Of a stretch of 64,000 nt of DNA, positions 10,873 through 23,610 are shown one piece after another (the first letter of the stretch is position 1; each line of letters starts with the position of its first letter). The DNA is from Spongospora subterranea f. sp. subterranea (Eukaryota > Endomyxa: Phytomyxea > Phytomyxea > Plasmodiophorida). The stretch lies in NCBI GenBank assembly GCA_049724395.1, contig JAUGWO010000018.1:1-64000 (forward strand). The letters are read 5' to 3'. The position numbers and the translations under genes are program-made. The notes under the pieces were generated by a model that made no database searches, had not been told where the DNA came from, and was given only the letters and a program-made list of their open reading frames with translations.

Positions 10873-11817
10873 CTAATCGATAAATGAATCATCACCGCCG
10901 GATTCACCAGAACGATTTCTCTGTTTTCGTCTCCAAACTTGAAACGTCTTGAAATCCCATAACTTTTGCTCTAGATAGGTCTGACGGCGATGTTCCGGAA
11001 TAAAATCCCATTGCTTTTGCGATAGACCCAGATAATACCGGATAAGAAACTTTTTCTGTTCGTCGCCGTATTGCCTTCTGCATATAGTAAATACGATAAG
11101 CCAATGACCAACCCAAATCACCAAGAGCAGGAGTGATTTGGGCCATGACAACATTCTGACAGGTAATAGCGTCGCTAGGGTCGGGGCCTGTGTTGAAAAC
11201 CATTCAGCATGATGAACAACCTTATTTATCTCCTCATCGGTGATGGATTCTGCTAGCTTTGGGTCATAATCTCGCTTCTTCTTTCCCTTTTTAGAGACAG
11301 CAACATCAGGTAAACCTCGAACAGCTCGTATACGCTCCTGTACTAGAGGATCATGAACCAATCGCCGACGAAGATCGTTGTACGAAGCGCGCTTAAACAT
11401 GAAGTCACCAAAAGTTAACCCAACAAATATCATGAGCATGACAGTAAGGACAGATTCTTGGCGACCAACGGAACTCTTTTTAATCCATGAATCGGTACTG
11501 AAATAAAACCTTTCCGGATGGTCAAGAAATTCATCGTATTCAATGCGGGTTTTCTCGTCTTTCAATGCTCGATATGCATCAGCAACATCAAGAAATTTCT
11601 GGTCATCGCCTCCAGATGGAGAATCAGGGTGGAAGAGCTGACTCATAGAGTAATACGCTTTTTTTATAGCTGAGCTATCTGCTGTATCCTTCTGTAGTCC
11701 CAGAACTTCATAACACGATTTCCCTCGACAAAACACCCCCACATCAGCTGAACATTGATATAAAATCAGGGCGTATACGAGCATCATTATGACAGAAACA
11801 GATAACTTGATGGACAT
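10873..11817 (-). CDS. DNAJC25-like ER membrane J protein
   Basis: A single-exon gene of 314 residues from an ATG at 11817. It has an N-terminal signal or anchor (about 5-24), then a J domain at roughly 35-100 (YEVLGLQKDTADSSAIKKAY) with the catalytic HPD in LFHPD, and two hydrophobic spans (about 125-145 and 222-243). The C-terminal part (LPDVAVSKKGKKKRDYDPKL, DFIPEHRRQTYLEQKLW) matches the DNAJC25 family of animals, plants and protists. The HPD motif stimulates Hsp70 ATPase, probably of the ER-lumenal BiP. It lies 170 bp upstream of the papain homologue on the same strand. Confidence 0.88.
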   Translation of the reverse strand: MSIKLSVSVIMMLVYALILYQCSADVGVFCRGKSCYEVLGLQKDTADSSAIKKAYYSMSQLFHPDSPSGGDDQKFLDVADAYRALKDEKTRIEYDEFLDHPERFYFSTDSWIKKSSVGRQESVLTVMLMIFVGLTFGDFMFKRASYNDLRRRLVHDPLVQERIRAVRGLPDVAVSKKGKKKRDYDPKLAESITDEEINKVVHHAEWFSTQAPTLATLLPVRMLSWPKSLLLLVIWVGHWLIVFTICRRQYGDEQKKFLIRYYLGLSQKQWDFIPEHRRQTYLEQKLWDFKTFQVWRRKQRNRSGESGGDDSFID

Positions 11818-12493
11818 GGCGACAATGACGCAGCGATGAACGGCACCACACTGGGATTAAGGAAAACACTTAGAGGCACAGCGGATGGCCTCTGGTGATC
11901 CTCAGAATGGGTGTGCGACAAAGTCGAGGGTGATGAACAGCAACGGACGATATTAGGGAATGATGTGATTCGAGAGATGAAGTCACAGGAGATAGAGAGA
12001 GAGAGGAGACGACTGTGGAGACTGAAGAGAAAGAGAGAGATGTGAGTGGAAAGACCACAGATGATGACGGGCTGCACTGGCAGTGTTGTAACAGATGGCA
12101 ATTGCAGGGCGCATTTACATGAGGGTGATCCGCTGACCAGCCCAGGATACACTGTTCACATACCGACCACTGAGCTAGGTAGCGCCCCAACTCACGCGTC
12201 AATTTTGATTGTGTACGGATATGCGGAGTGACCAAGGCCGAATGTTCGATAGGGACGGAGTGCCAATCGTTCCTGGCAAAATCCATCGCGAAACCGGGCT
12301 TGCGACATTGGATGGTCAGAAAGCCTGGTTGTGCAACTGGAACGAATCCCAGCACAGGGAAGGCTTAAAATAACAAAGTTGCGATTTGCGCCACAAATTT
12401 TGTCTTTATCTAGTAAATCCAGTGATTTTCGATCTGGAACGTGATGGGGAACGTGGTGCGTTTTGTTCCAGAACTTATTATTACTGAATTGAC
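11818..12493. other. Intergenic region between divergent genes
   Basis: These 676 bp separate the J-protein gene (minus) from the LRR gene (plus) and should hold both promoters. Open frames here are Ser/Leu-rich and low-complexity (agagagagag tracts near 11990-12040) and look non-coding. I see no RNA gene. Confidence 0.5.
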
Positions 12494-13267
12494 ATGGTCA
12501 CCTTATGTGAGTTATTGAGTACTCCTGGTCCCCCAACGCGTTTGATATGGTCGTATCTGTCCTGGCAAGATTGTCAGTCGGCCATACATGTCAACCTCAT
12601 CATGAATCGCTCGTATTACATGTCGGCAGAGTCGTTTACTGTTTCTCGTCGTCGTTCATCATCTTCGCCAGCCATATTCCTTCAGAGACTACTTCAAAGG
12701 TTCCAATACCTGATTCGCCTTGATCTGTCATCGGTTAACCTATCCCGGATCTGGCTCGGCGCTGTCCTCAGTCCACCATATCTTCCCTGCCGATTAACTC
12801 TGCAATATCTGAATCTATCAAATACCCAGATAGACGATCTGAGTCCGCTGCCCATGTTCCAGGCTCTTCATCATCTGAAGCTATTCGGCTGTTGTAACAT
12901 TGTAGACTTGAGCCCGTTGGCGTACTGTACCTCGTTAAAATCACTGGATGTGACCGCTGTTCGTGCCATTGCTTTGCCATCGTTATCTCTGCTCAGGTCG
13001 CTACAACATCTAGACATCAGCTATAGTCGCATATCAGATATATGGCCGTTATTGTCGGTGTCAGATTCATTGATCAGTCTCAATATCAGCTCCACATCCA
13101 TAACCGATCTACGACCGTTATCTTCGTGTCGTAGACTTGAACTTCTTGCTCTGTGCGTTTGTGCCGAAACCATAGACTGTGGGCCGTTATCTGGGTGTCA
13201 TTCGCTTCGCCAGGTCAACCTTAATGGAACCTACTCCAAATCCCGTCAGTCAATAGCAACTCGTTAA
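12494..13267 (+). CDS. Leucine-rich-repeat protein
   Basis: An intron-free frame of 257 residues from an ATG at 12494. From about residue 75 on there are roughly six repeats of 22-24 residues, such as LQYLNLSNTQIDDLSPL, LKSLDVTAVRAIALPSL, LQHLDISYSRISDIWPL and LISLNISSTSITDLRPL. This is the short internalin/SDS22-like LRR type. No signal peptide or membrane segment is visible, so the protein is probably cytosolic and binds other proteins. It ends 120 bp from the convergent giant gene. The partner is unknown. Confidence 0.75.
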   Translation: MVTLCELLSTPGPPTRLIWSYLSWQDCQSAIHVNLIMNRSYYMSAESFTVSRRRSSSSPAIFLQRLLQRFQYLIRLDLSSVNLSRIWLGAVLSPPYLPCRLTLQYLNLSNTQIDDLSPLPMFQALHHLKLFGCCNIVDLSPLAYCTSLKSLDVTAVRAIALPSLSLLRSLQHLDISYSRISDIWPLLSVSDSLISLNISSTSITDLRPLSSCRRLELLALCVCAETIDCGPLSGCHSLRQVNLNGTYSKSRQSIATR

Positions 13268-13385
13268 TCCCCAAATCCAACTCGTTTGATCAGTCCCAAC
13301 GAACGTCAGATCTGCAGTTGTGCACTCTAGGAAGTGCCGAAGAAATTAAACTGACCCGCAATCCATAAACATTCATTTGCACGTG

Positions 13386-16300
13386 CTAATGTTTTATTCG
13401 TTGTCGTCTCCTTCCGTTCCGTTTTCTTTTCTGGACTGGAGTTGCCTGGCTGAATGGCCACAACGTGGTGCTCATGCCGTCTCCATTGTTGTTGGTGGCT
13501 GGAATGTCATGTTTTGGTGATGGCAGTGCGATATAGGAGGTATAGTACATGGGTTCTAATATATCGCGAGTGATTGATGGCGAAGCACGTTGATCCCCAG
13601 CACTCGCTTCCCGACTCGCCGCATCATGTCTGCCCTGTAGCGATCTCGTACGACTGTTGTATTCTGATAAACGTATAATTCCATGTAGATCTGGTTCAGC
13701 GCCTTTTCCACTCTCCGTTTCGTCATCGTTTGCGTTATTCCACTGCATAACAGAGGTTTTGGCATTTTGTAAAGCCTCCATTAATGCAGAGAGTTTATCT
13801 CGAACCTGGATGACCCGGTTGATATCGTGATGATATAGAGATAGCTGCTGACTAATATTCAAATCAGCTACCATGGCCAGCTCGTCGGCCTTCTCTAGTT
13901 CCCTCTCCGATTGGATTATGTCATAAATCTCTCTAACGCTGTTGTTATCGAGTCGTGATATATCGCATGATGATAACATATCACAGCACGAACGTGAATC
14001 GCAATTGTGATCCGCATCAATCTCTTGACCAGTTAACAGAGATATCCGAAGCCTCAACTCTCTCTTCTTGCCATTCCGCAAACTCTGCCTCAACAGCTTG
14101 TCGTCTGATAGCGCCTGGTTCAACAACTGGTCAAGGCATATGCTTGCCTTTTCCGATCCGGACGACGATGGTGGTTTCACAATATTCTGCTGAAATGCAG
14201 CTTCAGCACGTCGCTCTATTTCTTCGACAATTGACTCTTTATCTTCGCCATCCCACGCACCCTCGGATGTCCTCAAAGACGATCTTGCCTCTGCTATCAA
14301 CCGATCCAAATTTTTCTCTTCCTTATCAATCCACGCCATCTCTATACTACTGATCCAAGACGCCACGATCACTTCATATTTATCGGTTTCTTCGGCCTCG
14401 GCTCTGATTAGTTCTTCGTAACTTTGTCCTATTGTCTGAATATATTTGGTATGTCTGTCACTAATGTTGGCGACCCAATCAGGATCAGGGATACTGTTAT
14501 CCACCTGTGATATGTCATGATCTCCAACAGGCCGATCCGTTTCTGTCTTTCTCTCAAGATGATACGGTTGAGATAGCATTTTTGGTGATAGTCTATTTTC
14601 GTGTGCCCATAGCTTCCACTCCGCCTTGCTCTCTTCCAATTGCAACATATCCATTTCTCGCTTCCTGTTCCGAGCCACCATCTCCTGATATTTGACCTCC
14701 TTCATCAAGTTATGAATAGCGCCGTGCTCAGCTGCAATTTCCGCCTGTATCCTTTCATTCTCTGCCCTGGTTCGCTCGTAGAATTGCTGTTCCCGTAACT
14801 CGGCGTCTCTCGCCTCTACCCACATCTTCTCCTTCTTCAACCATTTCTGATTATGCCCCCTCACTACCGCCATCATATTTCCTAACGACCTTTCATCATA
14901 ATGTGAGGCAAGCACAATAACATCTGATGGAGATACACCCCATCTTGTTTCCTCAAATATCATCAATATGGCATCATACATATTCTCAGGAAGACTCCCA
15001 TTTGCTTCACCATGGCTTTTTTGGGCCTTTTCCCATGCCCATGCAGTCAGGTGCTTCGCCTTGTTATATTCATCCAAGCAATCTTGTCCTTTTCGCCAAG
15101 TTATCGCACTGTATCCAATTGCCCGAACTCTTTCACAACTATCTAGGAATTGCGAAAAGTCGATTAAGTTAGACTGAGTTAGCGATGGGATGGGGCCAGC
15201 AGGTAGTCGCCCGTCTAGTAGTCTATATATAGCCATCGCATCATGATAATCAGTATTGCTGGAACAGGGTGATATCAATGACTGGTCAATCACGAATCCT
15301 GTTATGGAACGTATGGTCCAAGCTGACGAGTGGGACGATGTTGAGATAGATGTCGCCTCCTCAAGGCTAATTGCGATCATTTGTTGCTCCATGTGTAGTA
15401 TTAAGTCGATACCAGGTACAACGTGAACTCTATCCATATTGAACGTTGGATTGGACAGTAATGACGTGGATATTGATAATTGAGGTGTTGCCCATGGGTA
15501 TCCATGACCGTATATTGAAATTCTGGATAAGGGATAGTGTGAGATCAACGGAACAGGATCAGACTTAGATTCTGCAGATAGCTCTGAGATGTACAGGTTA
15601 GGCAGCTGCTGGGAGCGATCAGATGAGGAAATTCCTGGGACCAGGATCGGTTCAGGAGCTTTATACATCACTATTGGAAGGGCGGGCTGGTGAGATGATC
15701 GCCATTCCATATATTCGGTCAGTTCGGCTGCACTAATGCGATAATTCCCAGCAGTCACTGATTTATCTCGAACAGATGCGGGCAGCAAATGATGAGTAAT
15801 ATGCTCCATATCAGATGATGACAGCGTTACGTATATATGAGCTGCACTGTGCTCGGACAATCGGTCAACGATACGTTCCAAATCTGACAGCGATGATCGT
15901 ATATCCAACACGACTGTCACTCCTACGGTATCGTCGGTATTGGTGAGCAATATATCTATTGCCCCAATGTTATTGATATACACCAGATCTGGTATATGCG
16001 ATGATAGAATGTCGTAGTACTGTGGGCTACATGAGCAAGAGACGGACGCGGAAAATGGAAACATCCTCTCTCTAAGCAGCTTCCCTGATACCGCATCATT
16101 GTATCCAATATCGCTAATTCTTCGGCTGTTGCTCTGGTGATTATACTCCAGAACGTATTCCCTGAATCTGTTTACTGTAATCTCTGACCTCTGCTTTGAA
16201 ATATCTACAACCACCTGTTGACAGCCCGTGCGATTACGATGCGATAGTGGCCCAGAAAATATACTGGATAAACAATGATCTCGCCTCATATCAACCCGCT

Positions 16301-19300
16301 CGATATAGGATGATATGTTATTGCGAGTTATTCCTGATGTATAGTGTATACGATATATATCAGCGTTGCGGTAAGTGGCACCAGCACTCTCGGTAATTGC
16401 ATTATGACAAGAAGACAGTAATGTCGTTATATCTGGAGCAATTGCGGATATTTGCATTGGTATATGACAAGATGATAGTAATAATACTTGATTGATATCC
16501 TGCTGACCATCGTATCCTAAATAGTGATAGGAGAATAATGTCAGAATAACGGTCACTTCTGGCGAGCTGAACATCAAATCAGCAGAGTCCAGGGCTGACG
16601 TTGGCCAAAAGCAAGGAATAGCGATTGCAGAAGGTATCGGGCTACTGGATAAGAAGAAATGAGGCTTCGTCGGACCGAGTATATAATCATGGTCGTATCT
16701 CATATGCCAGCATTTCGGAAGGTGATGGTGGACAATGTCGTGTAAAAACAATAATCGAGGGTTATCTAATCTCTCATCAGCTATATCATCTCTGTTCAAT
16801 ATATACCTCATCATATTCTTGTCCATATCAGTGCAGTTAGCTGTGATTTCATTTGCGTGCATCTCAAGCAGATGTTCGACCAAGTATGGTCGGATAGAAT
16901 CGTGATAGAAAGTATCATTGTCAAGGATAAGTTGTTCGGGGCCTTTCTCAGGATGTGAGACAGCTGGAGATGTGAATATGGATAGCTTGGATATACCGTG
17001 CGATATCAGCTGATGAAGTATGGAACTAAGGCTAGGTTTGGCGACAGCACTAGAACTTCTACTTTTTCTACTGTATGACAGTATCGGTTGAACAAGATGC
17101 CGTATCAAACTGATATTCCATTGCGACAAGCGATGATAACTGGACGATGATGGGCGAGTGCAACATGACACTGGAATGTATTCTTCGTATACGACGGCGT
17201 CATAATCTTCGATGACGACATTGGTCTGACTTGGTAGATGCAACTCGCCTGATGATAACCCTATAGATAGCAATGATGATGTCGTGATAACGCAATGATT
17301 TTGAGACAGATGACGATTTGCGTCCGGTATATCATCCGTTGATCCCATCGTGAATACACCAGTAAAGATTAGGCGAGGCATGTGCAAACGGGAAGAATGA
17401 ACTAAAAGGATGCCAGGGAGCAGAAGAGATACCAAGTGCGATGAACTAGCGACCAATAATTTAGGCAAACATGATTGTGATGCTGCAGTACCCACTTGGA
17501 TAAAAACGTCGTGGTGGTATTGGTTATCGGAATTCGGAGTTACTATAGATGAGAGATATTGGATGTAATCAGATCCAAGATTATATTCTGATAAAAGTAG
17601 GCGTCTTGATATTGCGTGTGATGGCGACCAAGATGATATATTCGGTCGAGAAACACAGATGATAGGTAGCAGATCTGTGCACAATTGCATGATTGATTCT
17701 AACCGGGCTAAGTTATTATCATTTGAGTTGTATTCGGCAGAGCATAAATATCGATCAATAAGTTTAACCGCACGAAGAGCGATTGCGTCCCGACAATCAA
17801 CTAACAGAGAAAAACTGGTATCCTGGGTCGATAACTTTGCTCTGATTGCAGCATTTGCGAGTAAAACGTCCACCACGTCTTTCCTGATAATTTCTAGTAC
17901 GTTGCCATTTGTGACAGTTTTACGAAGGGTGCCACCATCCATGTCTAAACCCTTGTTCACGCTTTCACCATTATCGTCATCATATACAACCTGATTTATC
18001 CGATCCTCTTCTTCCAATTCGTTTATGCTAATTAGCGCGAGGATGCTCATTGATAAGTCCAATTTCACCGTATTTAGTTTGGATATCACAGCTGCCATCG
18101 GGTCGTATATAAGCTGTTCTAAATCAGGTTCTTTCAGTTCTTCGCTTAGTGTTAATGATTTGCTGATGGAAATTAGATCATCACCTTGTCTGGAGACATT
18201 CTGAACGGGCTGTTGAATAGTACTACGAGATATCGACACCAGCTGATCATATCCTCGCGGACTGTAATTATTGCTAGAACATGAAATGTAATTATGAGAT
18301 AGCGACTTCAATAACAGTCTTATTGCTTGCGTTCGCTGCTCCGACACAGAATGCGACGACAATATTTGGATGTACGGTAGTATGCTGGGATAACGATCAG
18401 GGCGGACCGCTCGTATCCACTGTCGATATTTAGTCTGTAGTTTGATGGAGGATAGACAGTACGCCAACGCCGGCCCAATATTGATTCCCTGGTGATGGAT
18501 ATCGATAATGATTGATCCATAAGCTATATCGTATAGTAGCATAAGCATGTTGAGGTTATTCGGGGGCTCCTCCCATAAGCACTGCATTAGATGCACTGCA
18601 TCATCCCCATAATACGCACACGATAAAGGGCTGCCTTCATATTCTGGAGATGTAAATGGATTAGGACGCCTATATACTGGAAGCTCTTGCCCCAGACTGA
18701 TATCTATTGACTGCGATAAGTCATGGTCGGACTCAGAGACCATGGAATCTTTAGCATGCATTACTGGGTATCGTAATCGGCATGCCACTGGATGCGTGTC
18801 TGCGTTACCCAGCAGATATTGATGCAGATAGGATATCCTGTTACCAGCTGATGTATACGGAGACGACTGTGCTATGCTCAGCTCTTGATCGATAGAAAGT
18901 AGTAACGATGGAGATATGCGGTTGAGCTCATTCAGATATACTTCGTATTCGTGATGAATGTCCCATGGGACCTCGCTAAAAGGTAGATGCAGACGAACCG
19001 CAACAAGGTCGGGGTCACCAGAAGGCATCGCAGAGGACGCTGAGGATGGAGAGATCGGGATAAATGCATCACCGCCTACGGTATCCTGATGGGAGCTTGA
19101 TAATTGACAAATGTGCTTCAGCGCCAATGTGTAATGGAATGATGAAATCAACGAGATAATGAGGGATATGTTTGAGATTGTGTCCTGGGGCAAGGGGAAG
19201 GGGTGGTCCGCTGTTGACAATGGTAAAGAAAGACAGATGACTTGGTTTTTACCGAATAAAGGCAGCAAAATGTGGGTTGGACGATGAATTATAGGTGGAT

Positions 19301-22300
19301 CCATATTTCGACCTAAAACGTTGCTAGGGGTAAAATCGGTTAAGAGAAGATGAGGTCCATATTGCTCTCGATATAGCATAGGAGACAATGATAGGGTTTT
19401 GTGATGACCACAATAGAGTTTGCCGTTGCGATATATCAGGTTTGTGTCCAATGACGGAAACTGGATTGACACGATATCAGTCCAATCATCGTTGGACGCA
19501 TGATTGGGTTGGGGACATGTCCATATCAGATATAGGTTAGTTTCGCCATCTACCAAATTATGGCAGGATCTGATCTCATGATATTCAACGCATTCACCGT
19601 AAACACACGACAATCTGCAATACCGTCTTCGATCAGACAAGTTGCTATCCCCTGTCTCATATCCGCTCAAAGATGATGGTAATAGACCTGCTTTCTTCTG
19701 GGCTTGGCGTATGCGACGGGTCGGGATGCAGCCGTTCAAATCAAGAGTGCTGACCCATAATGACAATGAGGATGGGGATAATTGATATAATATATCAGGA
19801 TGGTGAGCTTCAGTAGGGCCTGCCGGCGACAAGGATAAATGATCGACCTTATATAGATGGCCAATGCAATCATTGCTGCTATAGGTAATATATAATAATA
19901 ACGACGATGATCGGTGGAGATTAGAAGTTGTAATCCGTATTGATTGTTGCTCGTCGAACGGATATGGGTCTGATCGCCACCAATCATGATATTCATGACG
20001 TAATGACCATGGCAAAGCTCCGATCATCATTCGATGACTATACAATATGTCAGTAAGGCCATCCGATCGCATTCGACTGATTCGTATCTCCTGCAGCGGC
20101 CGATGTATAACGGTAGATGACCGGTATATCCAGGATAATGGTGATGACGACATGTATGAACGATGAGGTAGGGAATTTACAGGATGGAAAAGAAGATATG
20201 GTCCTGAGCGATATAGATAATAAGATGCGACCAGGGTTTGGGTGGATCTGTCAATGATGATCTCTGCAACACGGTAAGGTATTGAGGACGGTAGTGATGA
20301 AGCGCCTAACCCTTCTACTAATAACCGAATATGGCGATCATGTTGTTTGACTGATAACGACGAGGGTGGAGTTGGTAATTTAATCTTGGTCGTACTGCCC
20401 AATATCTGAGCCCAATGCTCCCCTAGTTCCGATCGAAATATACGCTGTAGGATAGGTGTCACCCAATGTTGCTCATCATCATCTAATGCATCTCCCCCAT
20501 TATATCTCTTATCAACATATGCATTAACGTATTCCTCATCTGACACATTGCTCTTACCTTTTCCTGTAGACGAAATCTGATTGATAAAAATAGATGAGCG
20601 ATATAGTCGAATATCTCTCCCATTCGACAGCACGATGCCAAATTTTCTATCGCGTTCCGAGGATATCAACTGCACAAGATCAGGATGACAGGCGATATCG
20701 GTAGGTAGAAGTATCAGACGGGATCTTGGCATCCAGACCAGACCCAATCGCATATTCACCAAAACTTTGATATGACGATCGGAAAACTGGTAGACATAAT
20801 CCGGTTTTCCGTCGACCTTTATCCAACGAGAAGAGGTGGAGAGCTCGTCTTCCCCTTTCTCCCTGCTTTGCTTGGCACGTTGGTTTTTCACCAATGATAA
20901 CGCATCGTCAGAGGATTCATAAAAAATGACATGTGCACGATCCCATCCAAAATTGAATCGAATCGGGAACGCGGCTTAGATTTGACCAAGGCGTTGATTT
21001 GAGTGATGGAGAGTATGTAATATAGGGCGTCGTAGATATAATTGGAATGAGAATGAAGTTGATCAGCATAGACAATAGCCGAGACTGATCCGATAAGCTG
21101 AACAGGATTAGTGGGTTTGGTCTGGATAATGATATAGGACAATACTGAGGAAGAAATGAGATGGTGATGATGGCCTGAATTGAGATTTGTGATGAGGTGG
21201 TTATTGGATAGTTCCCTCAGGGTCGTCATGGAGAGGACCAGATCGGACGAGGGCAGCGATGAGGAATAGGTCTGAAGAGAGGATAGCAGACGGGATATGT
21301 AGACGAGGGACTGGAGAACTGAGTCATGGGCGATGGAGCACGGATGCGATGGGGGAACGGAACCGATAACGGATAGATACGAGTTGATCATGATGAGTAT
21401 TGTGGGCAGTACACGATGAAGATGGTATGATATGCGGGAGTTGACGTGAAAGGCAGAGCGCCATAACAAATCACAATGGGAGATAGTGGTGAAGACAGAT
21501 ACGGGCGTGGATTGAGTCGAGAGCCAGTCAACGAGAATGGGAAGCGATAATGAGGATAATGATGGGGTGGAGACATGATGGAAACCGACGTTGATATGGG
21601 CCAAATTGGGATCGCGAAATATGGGATATTGATAATCGCCTGATAATCGCCATGATATGTTCAGGGATAACAACCGCCATGATGGGTATTGGGCATATAT
21701 GGGATCGCGATGGGAATGAAGGTCGGAACGGATCAATAGGACGACGGCGGTGACGAAATCAAACGGGAGAGACCACGAGGATGATGGCAAGGTTTTGGTT
21801 TCCACACCGATCCCTTCCTGATCCCATCTCGGATGCAGCTCGCAATTCGGATTGGATATGATTTCCAGGGATTGGCGCCATCGTTGATATACAGCATGGT
21901 CAGGGATAATCATCTGATCGGACGTCACCATACCAGCTGGGATATGAACAGGATCGTCAACGATTTGATTGAGGATGGCGATAAGGCATGTTAACGTGAC
22001 GATATGTGTCGAGTCGTTATTGTCGTATGTCGACAGAGCAAACGACGACATGTAGTACGTCGTTGCTGTCTGCAGGTCGTCGATGGGATTGACCGATATG
22101 ATGGAGGAGCGCCATGATTCCGACGGCGACAACAGAGGGATATGTCGTAGAATCATGTGCCGATACAATGCCACGATGAAGGAGGCGGTTGGACAGTCGA
22201 TACGGGTCCTATCAGACACGATCGACTGGATCAACGACCGATACGAAGACACGAGGGCCGACAGCTGCGACAGATCTGCACATGGCGCCGACAATATCGG

Positions 22301-23385
22301 ATCGACATCGTAATCGGCTATAATCTCAGCCAGTAATAATGGCTGTCCAATGGCCAATCCTGATATATTCTCCTGATCCAGATTGATTCCTGTCGTGAAC
22401 AGGTTCGTCAAGGGGTTATATCTAATACCGTTTTCGAGCGCCGAGGGAATCGGCTTTATAATCGTCTGTCGATCCGATATCCGTTTGAGATGTGATTCGA
22501 TGGTCATCACGATTTTGGGTCTGGCCGAGCTCATCCATCGACATGCTAATCGTAAATTGCACTTGTCCTTGCTGGACAAAACCAGCGAATTATCAGTTAA
22601 TTCCTTGGCAGATTTCTCCAACAGTGCCACCCGACAGCGTCTGAATGTTTTTTTACACTCGGTTCGATCGCCACCAGATCTTATGATCATGTGCTCAAGA
22701 GCGGCTTTGATACATAACCCGCTGGCCCGGCGATAATAGATCGCCTTGCTGACGTTATCGTAGCCGACAAGTTGGGGAATGATTCCCTCATACAATAGAG
22801 TGATGTTGTCCTGTTCGCCAGGGGAGCAGATCATCATCATGAAGAGGCACACCCATGGCCCTGGGTTCATCAATAACGATGGACCGATACCGTCCCAGGT
22901 CAACGATGTTCCGAATCTAGAATACAATGTTGAGTGGTCGGATCGAGAGATTGGGTCCGATACGAGATCCCTCACTTGATTTTGGGATGATGATCGAGAT
23001 TGCATGGATGGTATGCCATAACCCCATTATCCTGATCGGTGTTGGTCAGGGTGAACGAATACCCATCAGCTGTGCGGGAGATGGCGATCATGATGGAGAT
23101 GTGGCCGCATCCGCAAGGGATCATTTCCCAATCGCCAAAGGCCATCGACGATAGACGGGAGTGGATCCCGTCTATTATCGGCACCAGATCTCCCACAGAT
23201 TTGGCCACGATCAGGGATTTGTACGTGAACGAGCATCGGTTCAAGAGCTCAACATCAATCGTTCCGCTGTTGGAAGACTCGATGATGTCCTCAACAATAT
23301 CTGAGAAAGAATCAAGTGGCTGATCAACAATTCCATGAAACAAGCTCGTAAACAGCGTCGTTGTCCACGTGGGTAAATGCGACAT
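13386..23385 (-). CDS. Giant protein of about 3,300 residues, family not recognised
   Basis: Three long minus-strand frames (to 22972, 20888 and 13386) overlap end to start. They join through short introns: the first is 59 nt (GTGAGG...TTCTAG), linking HHPKIK to FGTSLTWDGIGPSL; the second is about 68 nt near 20940-20870. The first ATG is at 23385, though in-frame coding-like sequence extends a little upstream. The N-terminal part includes GYSFTLTNTDQDNGVMAYHP. The middle is Ser/Ile/Tyr/His/Asp-rich with no P-loop, zinc or kinase motif that I can see. The C-terminal third (about 14.1-15.1 kb) holds a charged coiled coil (LREQQFYERTRAENERIQAE) and a Lys/Arg-rich end. The last exon alone is 2,502 codons without a stop, so the gene is under constraint. 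Anaphase-promoting-complex-like or DUF3638-like scaffolds are possible comparisons, but I saw no diagnostic motif for either. Confidence 0.78.
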
Positions 23386-23610
23386 GGGGTTTGGTAGTTC
23401 CAATACTTTTCTTAAGGCGACTTCATTTCCAGTTCGACCAGATTCCGCCCATATTTTTATAGATTCTCATGTGGTTCGCTCTGTACGCTACCCTTCCTGA
23501 TCAGATTCATTTAGAGTACCAACGTATAGAGGGTCATCATCAAGGTTGTTGTATTATCGACTCCAGAATTGTATAGAGAAGGTAGAGGCTGAATTCCTTG
23601 AAGAGCGCTA

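Noticed and set aside
12150-12235. Possible tRNA on the minus strand (TAGCTCAGTGGTCGG looks like a D-arm)
   Set aside because: No T-arm GGTTCRA motif and no matching acceptor stem; the resemblance is limited to one arm.
20888-23005. Three separate giant-region genes
   Set aside because: The frames overlap and join through short introns that give continuous, similar composition; one gene is simpler.
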